A DNA stretch of 64,000 nucleotides, taken from assembly GCF_023100945.1 (NCBI RefSeq), contig NZ_CP064689.1:4012001-4076000 (forward strand). The letters are read 5' to 3'. This DNA is from Bradyrhizobium sp. 200 (lineage in GTDB: Bacteria > Pseudomonadota > Alphaproteobacteria > Rhizobiales > Xanthobacteraceae). Shown one piece after another: positions 1 to 8,256 of this stretch. Each line of letters starts with the position of its first letter. The stretch's first letter is position 1. A model generated the notes under the pieces. It searched no databases and was not told where the DNA came from. It saw nothing but the letters and a program-made list of their open reading frames with translations. A program made the position numbers and the translations under genes.

Positions 1-201
1 ATGGCGCGAACGAGCGATCCCAACTCAGCCAATTCGCAGTTCTTCATCATGTTCGCCGAAGGCGCGTCGCTGAACGGAAAGTACACCGTGATCGGCGAAG
101 TGGTGGCGGGCATGGACGTGGTCGACAAGATCAAGCGCGGCGAACCTGTTGCCGATCCCGACAAGATGGTGAAGGTGCAGGTCGCATCCGACATCAAGTG
201 A
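1..201 (+). CDS. Peptidyl-prolyl cis-trans isomerase, cyclophilin type (3' part)
   Basis: The C-terminal 66 residues of a cyclophilin; the 5' end lies before the window. Cyclophilins catalyse cis-trans isomerisation of Xaa-Pro bonds. The visible part keeps the cyclophilin core [23 protein letters not shown] and the closing [10 protein letters not shown] segment, which is shared almost word for word with the complete paralogue at 622. The first ATG here is internal to the family fold, so it is not the true start. A downstream gene starts 4 bases after the stop, suggesting an operon of two cyclophilins with a small secreted protein between them. Because the N-terminus is unseen, a periplasmic (signal-peptide) form cannot be excluded. 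Confidence 0.9.
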   Translation: MARTSDPNSANSQFFIMFAEGASLNGKYTVIGEVVAGMDVVDKIKRGEPVADPDKMVKVQVASDIK

Positions 202-205
202 GGCC

Positions 206-646
206 ATGATTTCGGCGCGCCGCAAGCCGTCTGTCTGGTTTGCCGCCGGCGTGGTGTGGCTTGCATCGGCGACGTACGCGCAGGCCCAGCCGCAGCAGCT
301 CGACAGCCTCAAGGATGTCTTTGCCAAACTGTATTCGTGCTGGCGGCCGCCGCCGGCCTCGCGCGCCAGCCCGATGGACATCACCGTCGTCGTCAGTTTC
401 AACCGCGAAGGCGCCATTCTCGGTCAACCAAGGATTACCTTTGAATCCGAAAATGCCAGCGACAACGACAGGATCGCGTACCGAATTGCCGTAATGGAAA
501 CATTGCAACGCTGTACGCCGTTGCCATTTACCGAGGGACTGGGCGGTGCGGTCGCCGGCCGGCCTTTCGCGGTCACTTTCAGATCCCGCAAACGTCCACC
601 CAAACCAGATGAGAAAAGAGCATGGCTGATACAGAAAATACTTTGA
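206..646 (+). CDS. Small secreted protein with TonB/TolA C-terminal-like fold
   Basis: 146 residues. Residues 1-27 form a signal peptide (basic start, hydrophobic WFAAGVVWLASATYA, cleavage near AQA). The remainder (MDITVVVSFNREGAILGQP, then a helix with a Cys, then PFAVTFRSR) has the strand-helix-strand rhythm of TonB/TolA C-terminal domains, but no proline-rich spacer or membrane anchor remains after cleavage, so it is not a full TonB. It sits 4 bases after the first cyclophilin and overlaps the start of the next by 25 bases, so the three are probably cotranscribed and translationally coupled. Function unknown; a periplasmic accessory role is an inference. Confidence 0.7.
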   Translation: MISARRKPSVWFAAGVVWLASATYAQAQPQQLDSLKDVFAKLYSCWRPPPASRASPMDITVVVSFNREGAILGQPRITFESENASDNDRIAYRIAVMETLQRCTPLPFTEGLGGAVAGRPFAVTFRSRKRPPKPDEKRAWLIQKIL

Positions 647-1086
647 TTCTTGAAACCACCCAGGGCCCCGTCACCATCGAAATGCGCCCCGATTTGGCGC
701 CGGGTCATGTCGCCCGGATCAAGGAACTGGTGCGCGAGGGATTTTACGACGGCATCGTGTTCCATCGCGTGATCGAGGGCTTCATGGCGCAGACCGGCTG
801 CCCGCACGGCACCGGCACCGGCGGTTCCGGCCAGAAGCTGAAGGCCGAATTCAACAAGGAACCGCATGTCCGCGGCACCGCCTCGATGGCCCGCGCCGCG
901 AGCCCGGATTCCGGCGACAGCCAGTTCTTCATCTGCTTCGACGACGCCTCCTTCCTCAACGGCCAGTACACGGTCTGGGGCAAGGTCACTTCGGGCATGG
1001 AGAACGTCGACAAGATCAAGCGCGGCGAGCCGGTGCAGAACCCGGACAAGATCGTCAAGGCGCACATGGCCGCCGACGCGGCGTAA
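622..1086 (+). CDS. ppiB: Peptidyl-prolyl cis-trans isomerase B, cytoplasmic cyclophilin
   Basis: 154 residues, the usual length of single-domain bacterial cyclophilins. The sequence opens directly in the first strand (LILETTQGPVTIEMRPDLAP) with no signal peptide, so it should be cytoplasmic. Cyclophilin core motifs are present: FYDGIVFHRVIEGFMAQTG, the substrate-binding SGDSQFFICFDDASFLNGQY and [20 protein letters not shown]. It catalyses prolyl isomerisation during protein folding. The ATG lies inside the 3' end of the preceding gene, typical of an operon. It is a close paralogue of the truncated cyclophilin at the window start. Whether transcription continues into queA is unclear because a palindromic repeat separates them. 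Confidence 0.93.
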   Translation: MADTENTLILETTQGPVTIEMRPDLAPGHVARIKELVREGFYDGIVFHRVIEGFMAQTGCPHGTGTGGSGQKLKAEFNKEPHVRGTASMARAASPDSGDSQFFICFDDASFLNGQYTVWGKVTSGMENVDKIKRGEPVQNPDKIVKAHMAADAA

Positions 1087-1094
1087 CTACTCGC

Positions 1095-1190
1095 CGTCAT
1101 TCCGGGGCACGCGAAGCGTGAACCCGGAATCTCGCGCCAACAACTTCTGGATTCCGGATTGCCGCGCGCTGCGCGGCCTCCGGAATGACG
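1095..1190. repeat. Palindromic intergenic repeat, CGTCATTCCGG arms
   Basis: Perfect 11-bp inverted arms CGTCATTCCGG (1095-1105) and CCGGAATGACG (1180-1190) enclose further nested complementary runs (cgaagcg, gaacccggaatc, gccgcgcgctgcgcggc). Elements with this wording occur widely between genes in Bradyrhizobium as I recall; that recall needs a genome search. The right arm contains the first in-frame ATG of the queA reading frame, an argument that queA starts at the later ATG. Confidence 0.8.
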
Positions 1191-1199
1191 TGCCGGGTC

Positions 1200-2276
1200 A
1201 TGCGCACCGATCTCTTCGACTTCGAACTTCCTGCCACCAGCATCGCGCTGCGGCCCGCGAGCCCGCGCGATGCCGCACGCATGCTGGTCGTGCAGGCTGA
1301 CGGCGCGCTGAGTGACCGCATTGTCTCCGAGCTGCCGCAATGGCTGAAGCCGGGCGACCAGCTTGTCGTCAACGACACCAAAGTGATTTCCGCCCAGCTC
1401 AAAGGACGCCGCATCGGCCGCGAGACCGAGCCGAAGATCGAGGCGACGTTGATCAAGCGGCTGGACGGGTCGCGCTGGCAGGCGCTGGTCAAGCCTGCGA
1501 AGAGGCTCGCGCCGGGCGATATCGTTCGCTTCGGCAATGAAGGCAAGGTCTGCCTGCTCGGCCATCTCGATGCCGAGGTCGAGGCCAAGGGCGAAGAGGG
1601 CGAGGTCACGCTGTCATTCTCGTTTCATGGGCCAACGCTCGATCAGGCCATCGCCGATCTCGGCACGCCGCCGCTGCCGCCCTACATCGCCTCGAAGCGC
1701 ACGCCCGACGATCGCGACGCCGCCGACTACCAGACCATGTTCGCGGCAAACCAGGGCGCGGTCGCGGCGCCGACGGCGGGGCTGCATTTCACGCCCGGCC
1801 TGGAAGCGGCGCTGCGCAGCCGCGGCGTCGGACTGCACCGGCTGACCTTGCATGTCGGGGCAGGGACTTTCCTGCCGGTCAAGGTCGAGGAGACTTCCGA
1901 GCACCGGATGCATGCCGAGTGGGGTTCGATATCGGCCGATACCGCAGCCGCGCTGAATGCCGCGCGTGCCAATGGCGGGCGCATCGTGGCGGTCGGCACC
2001 ACGTCGCTGCGGCTATTGGAGAGCGCCACGACCGAAGACGGCACCACTCAGCCGTTCGACGGCGAGACCTCGATCTTCATCACGCCGGGCTATCGCTTTC
2101 GCGCAGTCGATATCCTCATGACCAATTTCCATCTGCCGCGCTCGACGCTGTTCATGCTGGTGTCGGCGTTCTCCGGTCTCGACACGATGAAGCGGGCGTA
2201 TGCGCACGCAATCGCCCGTGGATACCGGTTCTATTCCTACGGGGACGCCTGCCTGCTGTTTCGCAGGCCCCATTGA
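1200..2276 (+). CDS. queA: S-adenosylmethionine:tRNA ribosyltransferase-isomerase
   Basis: 358 residues. QueA transfers and isomerises the ribosyl part of SAM onto 7-aminomethyl-7-deazaguanine in tRNA to form epoxyqueuosine, acting after Tgt. The N-terminus [11 protein letters not shown] matches the family start, and typical segments follow: [61 protein letters not shown] and the closing [20 protein letters not shown] chose the ATG at 1200 over the in-frame ATG at 1185 because 1185 lies in the arm of the upstream palindromic repeat and adds five residues absent from the family start. The partner gene tgt lies 6 kb downstream on the same strand. Confidence 0.95.
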   Translation: MRTDLFDFELPATSIALRPASPRDAARMLVVQADGALSDRIVSELPQWLKPGDQLVVNDTKVISAQLKGRRIGRETEPKIEATLIKRLDGSRWQALVKPAKRLAPGDIVRFGNEGKVCLLGHLDAEVEAKGEEGEVTLSFSFHGPTLDQAIADLGTPPLPPYIASKRTPDDRDAADYQTMFAANQGAVAAPTAGLHFTPGLEAALRSRGVGLHRLTLHVGAGTFLPVKVEETSEHRMHAEWGSISADTAAALNAARANGGRIVAVGTTSLRLLESATTEDGTTQPFDGETSIFITPGYRFRAVDILMTNFHLPRSTLFMLVSAFSGLDTMKRAYAHAIARGYRFYSYGDACLLFRRPH

Positions 2277-2566
2277 GGCAGAGGCCGCAGTGCCTTGAAA
2301 AGAGTGCCCGCCAGCGAAGCGGGCAAAGTTTTCAGGGAGGAGGCGCTCTGACAAAGAAGCGCCACGGTTGTGTTTCTGCGATTCGGCTGGAATCGCCAAG
2401 ATCGTAATACTACCGGTCTCCTTCCACGCTTCAGTGCTGCGGCCGTCCGGCCGTCGTGCTTCCTTCTTTCGAAAACGCATAGGTGCAGGCGAGTTCGCGC
2501 GCCGATGATGAGGTTCCAACGCTTCCCGGCGTCGGATAGGGTGCGCGCCGTCAACTGGAGAACCTC
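2277..2566. other. Intergenic, imperfect hairpin after queA
   Basis: No gene seen. At 2297-2333 GAAAAgagtGCCCGC and GCGGGCaaagTTTTC form an imperfect hairpin that may end queA transcripts, although the T-run is weak. The rest has no recognisable feature except a possible promoter for the downstream dehydrogenase, which I could not define. Confidence 0.4.
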
Positions 2567-3868
2567 ATGAACATGTCCGGCATTTTAGCGCGCGTGGTCG
2601 CGCTGATCGGCGCCGTCGCGCTGCTGTGGCGCCGTCTGCAGGGATCTGCGCCCGCGCCGGCCTGGGGCAACGCGCCGGCAATTCCGGAGGCGAAGCCGCA
2701 AGGCGCCATCCCGACGCTCAAGATGCCGACGGCGCAAGGGTGGAGCGACGGGCAAAAGCCGACCGCTGCGCCCGGGCTCAAGGTCAACGCGTTTGCGAAA
2801 GACCTGGACCACCCGCGCTGGATCAACGTGCTGCCCAATGGCGACGTGCTCATTGCAGAATCGACGCAGATCGCCGGACCGCCGAGGAGCGTATTCCACT
2901 ATGCGATGCAGGCGACGATGCGGCGTGCCGCGGCGCTCGGCGTCAGCGCCGACCGCATCACCTTGTTGAGGGACCCTGATGGTGACGGCGTTGCCGAGGG
3001 ACGCAGGATTTTCATGGAGGGATTGAGCCAGCCGTTCGGCATGGCGCTGGTCGGCGACACCTTCTATGTCGGCAACACCGACGGCGTAGTCGCCTTTCCG
3101 TACGCGGCGGGCGCGGACCGCATCACCGCCGAGGGGCGCAAGCTCGTGGCGTTCAAGCCGAGCGGGCACTGGACGCGGAGCCTGCTGCCGAGCGCGGACG
3201 GCAAAAAGCTCTATGCCGGCGTCGGCTCGCTCAGCAACATCGCCGAGAACGGCATGGAGGTCGAAGAAGGCCGCGCTGCGATCTACGAGCTCGATCTCGC
3301 CGGCGGCACGAGCCGCATCTTCGCCAGCGGGCTTCGTAACGCGGTGGGCCTGGCATGGGAGCCTAACACAGGCGTGCTCTGGACCGTCGTCAACGAGCGC
3401 GATGGCCTCGGCGACGAGACACCGCCGGACTATCTGACCTCGGTGCGCGACGGCGGATTCTATGGCTGGCCCTATTGCTACTGGGGACAGACGGTGGACG
3501 ACCGGGTGCCGCAGGATTCGGCCATGGTCGCGAAGGCTATTCAACCGGACTATGCGCTCGGCGGCCACACCGCCTCGCTCGGCCTGTGCTGGATGCCATC
3601 AGGCACGCTGCCGGGCTTTCCGGACGGCATGGTGATCGGCCAGCACGGCTCCTGGAATCGCAGCACGCTGAGCGGCTATGCGGTCGTGTTCGTACCGTTC
3701 GAGAACGGGCGCCCGTGCGGCCCGCCGCGGGATATTCTGACGGGGTTTCTCGCGCCGGATGAGAAGGTCTCCTACGGCCGGCCGGTCGGCGTGACGCTCG
3801 GTCCTGATGGTTCGCTGCTGGTGGCTGACGATGTCGGCAACGTCATCTGGCGCGTAACGGGCGCGTAG
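2567..3868 (+). CDS. Sorbosone/glucose dehydrogenase-like beta-propeller protein
   Basis: 433 residues with an N-terminal hydrophobic segment (about 5-22) acting as membrane anchor or signal. The rest matches the soluble quinoprotein glucose/sorbosone dehydrogenase six-bladed propeller: LKVNAFAKDLDHPRWINVLPNGDVLIAES, then repeated PDGDGVAEGRRIF, LPSADGKKLYAGVG, GLRNAVGLAWEPNTGVLWTVVNERDGLGD, and a final RPVGVTLGPDGSLLVADDVGNVIWRV blade. Known members oxidise sugars or aldoses in the periplasm using PQQ, but many relatives have no proven substrate, so the exact reaction is inferred. It stands alone between queA and the convergent asd, with no PQQ gene in view. Confidence 0.8.
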   Translation: MNMSGILARVVALIGAVALLWRRLQGSAPAPAWGNAPAIPEAKPQGAIPTLKMPTAQGWSDGQKPTAAPGLKVNAFAKDLDHPRWINVLPNGDVLIAESTQIAGPPRSVFHYAMQATMRRAAALGVSADRITLLRDPDGDGVAEGRRIFMEGLSQPFGMALVGDTFYVGNTDGVVAFPYAAGADRITAEGRKLVAFKPSGHWTRSLLPSADGKKLYAGVGSLSNIAENGMEVEEGRAAIYELDLAGGTSRIFASGLRNAVGLAWEPNTGVLWTVVNERDGLGDETPPDYLTSVRDGGFYGWPYCYWGQTVDDRVPQDSAMVAKAIQPDYALGGHTASLGLCWMPSGTLPGFPDGMVIGQHGSWNRSTLSGYAVVFVPFENGRPCGPPRDILTGFLAPDEKVSYGRPVGVTLGPDGSLLVADDVGNVIWRVTGA

Positions 3869-3870
3869 CT

Positions 3871-3983
3871 GCGGGGTGGGCAAAGGTGCTGTAGGGTGGG
3901 CAAAGCGAAGCGTGCCCACCATCTCGCGGCGAGATCGGTGATAGAGGGTGGGCACGTCGCTTGCGCGCCTTTGCCCACCCTAC
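3871..3983. repeat. Palindromic intergenic repeat, GTAGGGTGGGCAAAG arms
   Basis: Perfect 15-bp inverted arms: GTAGGGTGGGCAAAG at 3891-3905 and CTTTGCCCACCCTAC at 3969-3983, with a partial extra copy (gcggggtgggcaaag) at 3871-3885. It lies between two convergent genes and could help terminate both. It is a different sequence family from the CGTCATTCCGG element near queA. Confidence 0.8.
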
Positions 3984-3993
3984 GATTCCTGCA

Positions 3994-5019
3994 CTACGCC
4001 ATCGCGCGCTGCGGCAGCAGCTCCGCGATCTGGATCGCATTCAGCGCCGCGCCCTTCAGGAGCTGATCGGCCGACACGAACATCGAGATCGAGTGGCCCG
4101 AGGCATCGCTGAGATCCCGGCGGATGCGGCCGACCAGGACGTCGTCCTGTCCTGACGCATCGATCGGCATCGGGAAGTAGTTCTTCGCCCGGTCGTCGAC
4201 GATCTTGACGCCCGGTGCGTTGGCCAGGATCGCGCGCACGTCATGTTCGGTGATCGGCTTTTCACATTCGAAGGTGATCGCCTCGCAATGGGCGCGCAGT
4301 ACCGGCACGCGGACGCAGGTGACGCCGATCGCGATCTTGTCGTCCTCGAAGATCTTGCGGGTCTCCTTGATCACCTTGGTCTCTTCGTCGTTGTAGCCGG
4401 TCTCGGGATCGATCGCCGTGTTGTGGCTGAAGACGTTGAAGGCATAGGGAAGCGGGATCACCTTGGGCGTAAACGGCCGGCCGTCGAGATAGGCGCGGGT
4501 CGATTCCACCAGCTCTTCCATCGCCGCGGCACCGGCGCCGCTTGCCGCCTGATAGGTCGATATGATCATGCGCTTGATGCGGTTCTGCCGGTGGATCGGC
4601 CACAGCGGCACCAGCGCCGTGATCGCCGAGCAGTTCGGGTTGGCGATGATGCCCTTGTGCTCCCGAATGCGATTGGCGTTGATCTCGGGGATCACCAGCG
4701 GCACGTTCGGGTCCATCCGGAACGCGGAGGAATTGTCGACCACGACCGCGCCGGCCTTCACGGCTGCGGGCGCGAACTTGCGCGAGATGCCGCCACCGGC
4801 CGAGAACAATGCGATATCGACACCCTCGAACGACTTCTCGGTGAGCTCCTCGATCGCGATCTTCTGGCCGCGGAAGTCGATGGTCCTGCCGGCCGAGCGG
4901 GCGCTGGCCAGCGCCTTGAGTTTGCGGACCGGGAAGCCGCGCCTGTTCATGGTGGCGATGAATTCTGCGCCGACAGCGCCGGTCACGCCGACGATGGCAA
5001 CTACGGGTTCGTGGCTCAC
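3994..5019 (-). CDS. asd: Aspartate-semialdehyde dehydrogenase
   Basis: 341 residues, normal length. The enzyme reduces aspartyl phosphate to aspartate semialdehyde with NADPH, the shared step towards lysine/diaminopimelate, threonine and methionine. The N-terminal NADP-binding loop VAIVGVTGAVGAEF, the SAGGGISRKFAP segment, and the active-site Cys130 in IIANPNCSAI are all visible, followed by the SYQAASGAGAAAMEEL loop. Translation starts at GTG with agagg about 10 bases upstream. Upstream lie an intrinsic terminator and a Thr/Lys-rich 23-codon open frame, so expression is probably controlled by attenuation (see the leader-peptide and terminator entries). It is monocistronic here: the next gene downstream is convergent. 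Confidence 0.96.
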   Translation of the reverse strand: MSHEPVVAIVGVTGAVGAEFIATMNRRGFPVRKLKALASARSAGRTIDFRGQKIAIEELTEKSFEGVDIALFSAGGGISRKFAPAAVKAGAVVVDNSSAFRMDPNVPLVIPEINANRIREHKGIIANPNCSAITALVPLWPIHRQNRIKRMIISTYQAASGAGAAAMEELVESTRAYLDGRPFTPKVIPLPYAFNVFSHNTAIDPETGYNDEETKVIKETRKIFEDDKIAIGVTCVRVPVLRAHCEAITFECEKPITEHDVRAILANAPGVKIVDDRAKNYFPMPIDASGQDDVLVGRIRRDLSDASGHSISMFVSADQLLKGAALNAIQIAELLPQRAMA

Positions 5020-5056
5020 GGGTCTATCCTCTGTTTGAGCATCGATGCTGCGGGCA

Positions 5057-5090
5057 ACAAAAAAGCCCCGGTCCTTTTCAGGCGGGGCTT
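5057..5090 (-). terminator. Intrinsic terminator (attenuator) in the asd leader
   Basis: Read on the minus strand, an 8-bp stem AAGCCCCG/CGGGGCTT (5090-5083 with 5070-5063) is followed by a run of T (TTTTTT-GTT). It ends about 38 bases before the asd start, inside the asd leader, not after a long gene. The 5' arm with its flank (CCGAAGCCCC, plus strand 5084-5093) can instead pair with GGGGCTCGG of the leader reading frame (plus strand 5133-5141): 9 bp with one bulged A. The two structures exclude each other, as required for attenuation. Confidence 0.8.
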
Positions 5091-5115
5091 CGGTTCAGAT
5101 AATGCGATCGTTCGA

Positions 5116-5187
5116 CTACGCGCGCACGGCTCCCGAGCCCCCGGAGGGTGCTTTGGTTTTCGTGGTCGCTTTGGTCGAAGTCGTCAT
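5116..5187 (-). CDS. Candidate Thr/Lys-rich leader peptide of asd (23 aa)
   Basis: A 24-codon frame starting with ATG, product MTTSTKATTKTKAPSGGSGA then VRA. Six of residues 2-12 are Thr and three are Lys, end products of the pathway that Asd feeds. Its stop codon is about 25 bases before the terminator stem and 97 bases before the asd GTG. The GGC/TCG-containing codons 16-18 form the antiterminator strand. No Shine-Dalgarno sequence precedes the ATG, but the best promoter places the RNA start within a few bases of it, so it may be leaderless, as is known for trpL in Sinorhizobium. Composition, position and structure fit an attenuation leader like thrL; translation is not proven. It could alternatively be a chance small frame. 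Confidence 0.65.
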   Translation of the reverse strand: MTTSTKATTKTKAPSGGSGAVRA

Positions 5188-5195
5188 GGCGCGGA

Positions 5196-5224
5196 CTTAT
5201 GCGGCAGCTCGGGGCCGCCGTCAA
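5196..5224 (-). promoter_or_regulatory. Candidate sigma-70-type promoter of the asd leader
   Basis: On the minus strand TTGACG (5224-5219), a 17-base spacer, then CATAAG (5201-5196). The -35 box is strong, the -10 box moderate. A start site about 7 bases downstream would fall near 5189, next to the leader ATG at 5187. Confidence 0.5.
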
Positions 5225-5251
5225 CGGTTTTCAGGCCCTATCCGGGCCCCG

Positions 5252-5857
5252 TCATCGCCGTCTTGCGGTGCCGGGTGGCTGGAGGATCACCTCCTTCAGG
5301 TCGCTGCCACTCATGACGACGATCGCGAAATTCAGCCGGCCGCGTTCGCGGATCAGGCCGCCGCTGACAGCCTTGCCCGACGCCGCCTGCTCGGCCACGC
5401 GAACGGCATCTGCCAGGCGATGCCGGATCGTTTTGAGTGCAACGAGGTTGCTGCGGTCCTCGGCATCGAGTTGCTTCAGGGGCAGGGCGGCTTCGCCGCC
5501 GACAATCTTGCCGGTCGCGGCGTCGATGGCGTGGTGCCAGACGCGGTCGTTGTGAAGGGTCTTGACGCGGTAGACCGGTGAATCCGACGCGCCGTCGAAG
5601 CTGACATCGGCGGTCGTCGCACCGGCATGCAGGGCTTCGGCGATGGCCATCGCTCGGCTGAGCGAGATCGCCGAGCCACGGAAGAGCTCAAGCTCGCGGC
5701 TGACTGCCTGCTGGTCGGACGCAGCGCTTTCCTCGGCCTCATTGCGGAGCGAGGCTGGCTCGCCGGTCGGTGAGGCGACAGCATAGACCGGGGCAGGGAG
5801 GATGATCGCCACCAGGGCGGCTGCAAGCAACTGTCTCCAACATCGCGGCGCACGCAT
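5252..5857 (-). CDS. PepSY-domain secreted protein
   Basis: About 201 residues from the chosen ATG (MRAPRCWRQLLAAALVAIIL), which starts a clear signal peptide ending near VYAVA. Two PepSY-like units follow: AISLSRAMAIAEALHAGATT ... YRVKTLHNDRVWHHAIDAATG and NLVALKTIRHRLADAVRVAEQ ... LNFAIVVMSGSDLKEVILQPPG. PepSY domains are found in periplasmic or cell-surface proteins, often protease-inhibitory or regulatory. A longer frame runs to 6064 but its extra part has no domain character. A 29-bp palindrome shared with the patatin gene lies about 200 bp upstream, and a strong hairpin lies in the presumed leader. Probably repressed by the adjacent TetR protein (inference). Confidence 0.75.
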   Translation of the reverse strand: MRAPRCWRQLLAAALVAIILPAPVYAVASPTGEPASLRNEAEESAASDQQAVSRELELFRGSAISLSRAMAIAEALHAGATTADVSFDGASDSPVYRVKTLHNDRVWHHAIDAATGKIVGGEAALPLKQLDAEDRSNLVALKTIRHRLADAVRVAEQAASGKAVSGGLIRERGRLNFAIVVMSGSDLKEVILQPPGTARRR

Positions 5858-5922
5858 GCTTGCAGTCTCCATCCTTGAGCCTGTATCTGCCGGCGGAAGG
5901 GCCGGATCGTCTTGAAGAAAGC

Positions 5923-5957
5923 GCGGCCGACCCTTTGGAGGTATACGGGTCGGCCGC
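5923..5957. other. Strong hairpin in the PepSY gene leader
   Basis: Perfect 11-bp arms GCGGCCGACCC (5923-5933) and GGGTCGGCCGC (5947-5957) with a 13-base loop. It lies between the TetR-type operator and the PepSY start, so it would be in the 5' untranslated RNA. On the minus strand it is followed by CTTTCTTC, a poor T-run, so it may be a weak terminator or an RNA-stability element. Confidence 0.6.
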
Positions 5958-6053
5958 GGAACGTCGCAAACGGGGCTGTACCGCCATTTGCGGCGATCGA
6001 AGCGACGCGAGCCCCGCTGGGACTGGTGAAAGCAGGAGCCCGCACCTCGCTTG

Positions 6054-6082
6054 TAACAAAACAATACCGTATCGTTTTGTTA
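6054..6082. promoter_or_regulatory. Candidate TetR operator 1 (PepSY gene)
   Basis: A near-perfect 29-bp palindrome centred on 6068: TAACAAAAC, a variable base, ATAC, centre, GTAT, a variable base, GTTTTGTTA. The core AAAAC-N-ATAC(C/G)GTAT-N-GTTTT recurs at 8257-8281 upstream of the patatin gene. It lies between the 3' end of the tetR-like gene and the PepSY gene. Confidence 0.7.
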
Positions 6083-6138
6083 TGGTCAATGATGCCGCAT
6101 GTCAGTAACGCACGCGAAACGCCGTTCTCACGGAATTG

Positions 6139-6915
6139 TCAGCGGGAAGGGCGTCGCCGAACGGTTCCCTTGGGGATGGACTGAACGCGGCTCGGCGGCC
6201 CAAGCGCTCCGGCCAGGAACAGCCTGATCGCCGAGCGCATGCGCTTTTCGGCGGACTTCATCTCCAGCGGCGTTCCGAACGTCGCCATGCGGTGCGTGTG
6301 ACCGACGACCACGTCGAGAAAGACCTCAGCCGCGATGCCGGTATCCTCGACGTCCATGGCGCCCTGTGCGACCAGACGATCGAAGAAGCGGGCGGTCGTG
6401 GAAACGGCCTTCAACCAGCCTTCTTCCTTGCCAAGTTTGGCAATGTCGGGAAAGTTGATGGCCTGTGACGTCATCATGCGGCTGAACGCGACGGCATCGG
6501 GTCCGCAGGTGAACATCAGCATCTCGCGCCCGACCTCTATCAGGCGCTGCTCGACCGAAATGCCCGAGGAACGCGTGAGCTGCACCTCCGCCGCTTCAGA
6601 AAGCGGAGCAAGCCAGCGCGCAATTTCGCGCCTCAGCACCTCTGCAAACAGCCCGCGCTTGTCGCCGTAGCGCGAATAGACGGTGGGCTTGCTGACCCGG
6701 GCTGCTTCCGCAACCGCGTCAAGCGAGGTCGCATCATAGCCCCGGTCCAGAAAAAGACGGGTGGCAACTTCGATCAGCCGCTGATCGCGCTCGATGGCGC
6801 CGCTCTTCGTCGGCCGGCCGCCGCGCGACTTCGGGACGTCTCGTTTCGCCGGCCTGGCCCTGGTCGCAGTCAATCCCATGCCCATTAATTCCTGCGCGGT
6901 CGTGAAACTCCTCAT
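6139..6915 (-). CDS. TetR family transcriptional regulator
   Basis: 258 residues. After a basic N-terminal stretch (RARPAKRDVPKSRGGRPTKSG) the canonical TetR helix-turn-helix is visible: RLIEVATRLFLDRGYDATSL then DAVAEAARVSKPTVYSRYGD KRGLF. The C-terminal part is a helical ligand-binding domain ending in a TetR_C-like segment (IAAEVFLDVVVGHTHRM). The start could also be M13 (MGLTATRARP, position 6879). Two matching palindromes flank this gene, one before the PepSY gene and one before the patatin gene, so it most likely represses both. The ligand is unknown; the lipid-related target suggests a fatty acid or membrane signal (inference). Confidence 0.88.
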   Translation of the reverse strand: MRSFTTAQELMGMGLTATRARPAKRDVPKSRGGRPTKSGAIERDQRLIEVATRLFLDRGYDATSLDAVAEAARVSKPTVYSRYGDKRGLFAEVLRREIARWLAPLSEAAEVQLTRSSGISVEQRLIEVGREMLMFTCGPDAVAFSRMMTSQAINFPDIAKLGKEEGWLKAVSTTARFFDRLVAQGAMDVEDTGIAAEVFLDVVVGHTHRMATFGTPLEMKSAEKRMRSAIRLFLAGALGPPSRVQSIPKGTVRRRPSR

Positions 6916-7012
6916 TGCTCTATAACGCGCGGTAACGGGGGCGTCATCGCCAATCTGGCCGAATTGGCCATATCGTCAACGGTCCAGGGAGGTCGTTCCG
7001 CTCCTGCGTGGC

Positions 7013-8188
7013 TCACGGAAGCGTCGAGGTCCAGGCGCGGCCTGACGCAGCCTTCTCATAGCCATGCTGATAGAGGGCGCGCATGTAGGCGGTGTCGAAA
7101 CCCTCTGAGCGCGACGCGGGATAGTCGCGCTCAATGTAGGACAGATGGAAGCCCCACCGATTGCGCTTGGCGAAATCGTAGGTCGAGAAGATCACCGAGC
7201 GTGTCTGGGACTGGGTGATCGACGACAGGCTGCGTGATGCGACATCGAGCGTGCTGTTGGACACGAGCTCAAAAGTCCGTTCGAGCTTCTTGTTGACGAG
7301 GATGTAGATGTTCATCCGGCTGTTTCCGGGCAGACGGCCGTGGAAGAGCAGGGCATCCGGCAGCGTCAGGACCGGAGCGGTCACGCCGCCATCGACATGC
7401 ATCTCCTCAAAGCGCCGGCCCTGGCCCTCGGCTTCGATCAGGATCGGCGGGAAGACAAGGGGAATGCTGGCGGAGGCCGCCATCACGTCGCGAAACAGGC
7501 GCAGCGCCTCGGGCGAACCGACCGCGGCGATTTTCCCCATGTCCCAAACGACCGTGCGCTGGGTGTCGAGATCGGTCGTCACCACGAGCAGTTTTCGGCC
7601 CCTGGCATTTTCGCGTGCAACGGCGGCCAGGATCTCCGGCCCGACATAGCGGGCCACCAGCTCGCGCAGTCGCTTATTGCCGAACAGGCCGGATCCGAAG
7701 AGCACGCGGATGATGCTGGGATCATCGAGCAGGCTCGAAGCTATGCCGCTGGTGTAGACCTCCCTCAGCGTGTCGTCATATTGCGATCCGAGAAATGCAA
7801 AAGGCGCAATCAGGCCGCCTGTGCTAACGCCCGAGACGACCGAGAAGGTCGGGCGGGTGCCGGCCGCGGTCCAGCCGTTCAATACGCCCACGCCATAGGC
7901 GCCATCGGCTCCGCCGCCGGAGAGCGCGAGATAGGTCCTGGTTGAGAGGTTGTCCTTCTCGAAACGGAATTTTGTGACGGGTTCGTCGGTGTAGCGCCGC
8001 AGGCCGTCGATTTCGAGCACGCGGGAGCCAGAGGCATCCGCAGCGCTGTAGGGCGTCCGCGGCAGGGAAGTGCAGGCGGCCAGCGCGAGGCTGCACAGCA
8101 AGACGGCCGACCTGAGCAGGCGTGAGCCTGTCCTCCTGGTCCGGCTGTCGGAAAGGATTGATCCAGTCAGGAAAGAGGGGAAGGGCAT
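7013..8188 (-). CDS. Patatin-like phospholipase, lipoprotein
   Basis: 391 residues. A lipobox (LALAAC, Cys39) after a hydrophobic segment marks it as a lipoprotein. The patatin fold is clear: oxyanion loop GGGADGAYG (91-99), nucleophile elbow GVSTG (Ser122) and catalytic Asp266 in DGG. Patatins are serine acyl hydrolases cleaving phospholipid or other acyl esters; the lipoprotein form would act at the envelope. It is transcribed in the same direction as the tetR-like and PepSY genes, 97 bases upstream of the former. A palindrome matching operator 1 lies about 70 bp before its start. The region divergent to it contains tgt, whose own promoter may share the intergenic DNA. Confidence 0.88.
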   Translation of the reverse strand: MPFPSFLTGSILSDSRTRRTGSRLLRSAVLLCSLALAACTSLPRTPYSAADASGSRVLEIDGLRRYTDEPVTKFRFEKDNLSTRTYLALSGGGADGAYGVGVLNGWTAAGTRPTFSVVSGVSTGGLIAPFAFLGSQYDDTLREVYTSGIASSLLDDPSIIRVLFGSGLFGNKRLRELVARYVGPEILAAVARENARGRKLLVVTTDLDTQRTVVWDMGKIAAVGSPEALRLFRDVMAASASIPLVFPPILIEAEGQGRRFEEMHVDGGVTAPVLTLPDALLFHGRLPGNSRMNIYILVNKKLERTFELVSNSTLDVASRSLSSITQSQTRSVIFSTYDFAKRNRWGFHLSYIERDYPASRSEGFDTAYMRALYQHGYEKAASGRAWTSTLP

Positions 8189-8256
8189 TCGCCGTCAGTC
8201 ACCGTAAACGCACATGCCGCCGCCGGCCTCATCGCCCGCCGCGTCTTGTCCTTCTT

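Noticed and set aside
1185..1199. Earlier ATG for queA
   Set aside because: Lies within the arm of a palindromic repeat; residues added are not part of the family N-terminus.
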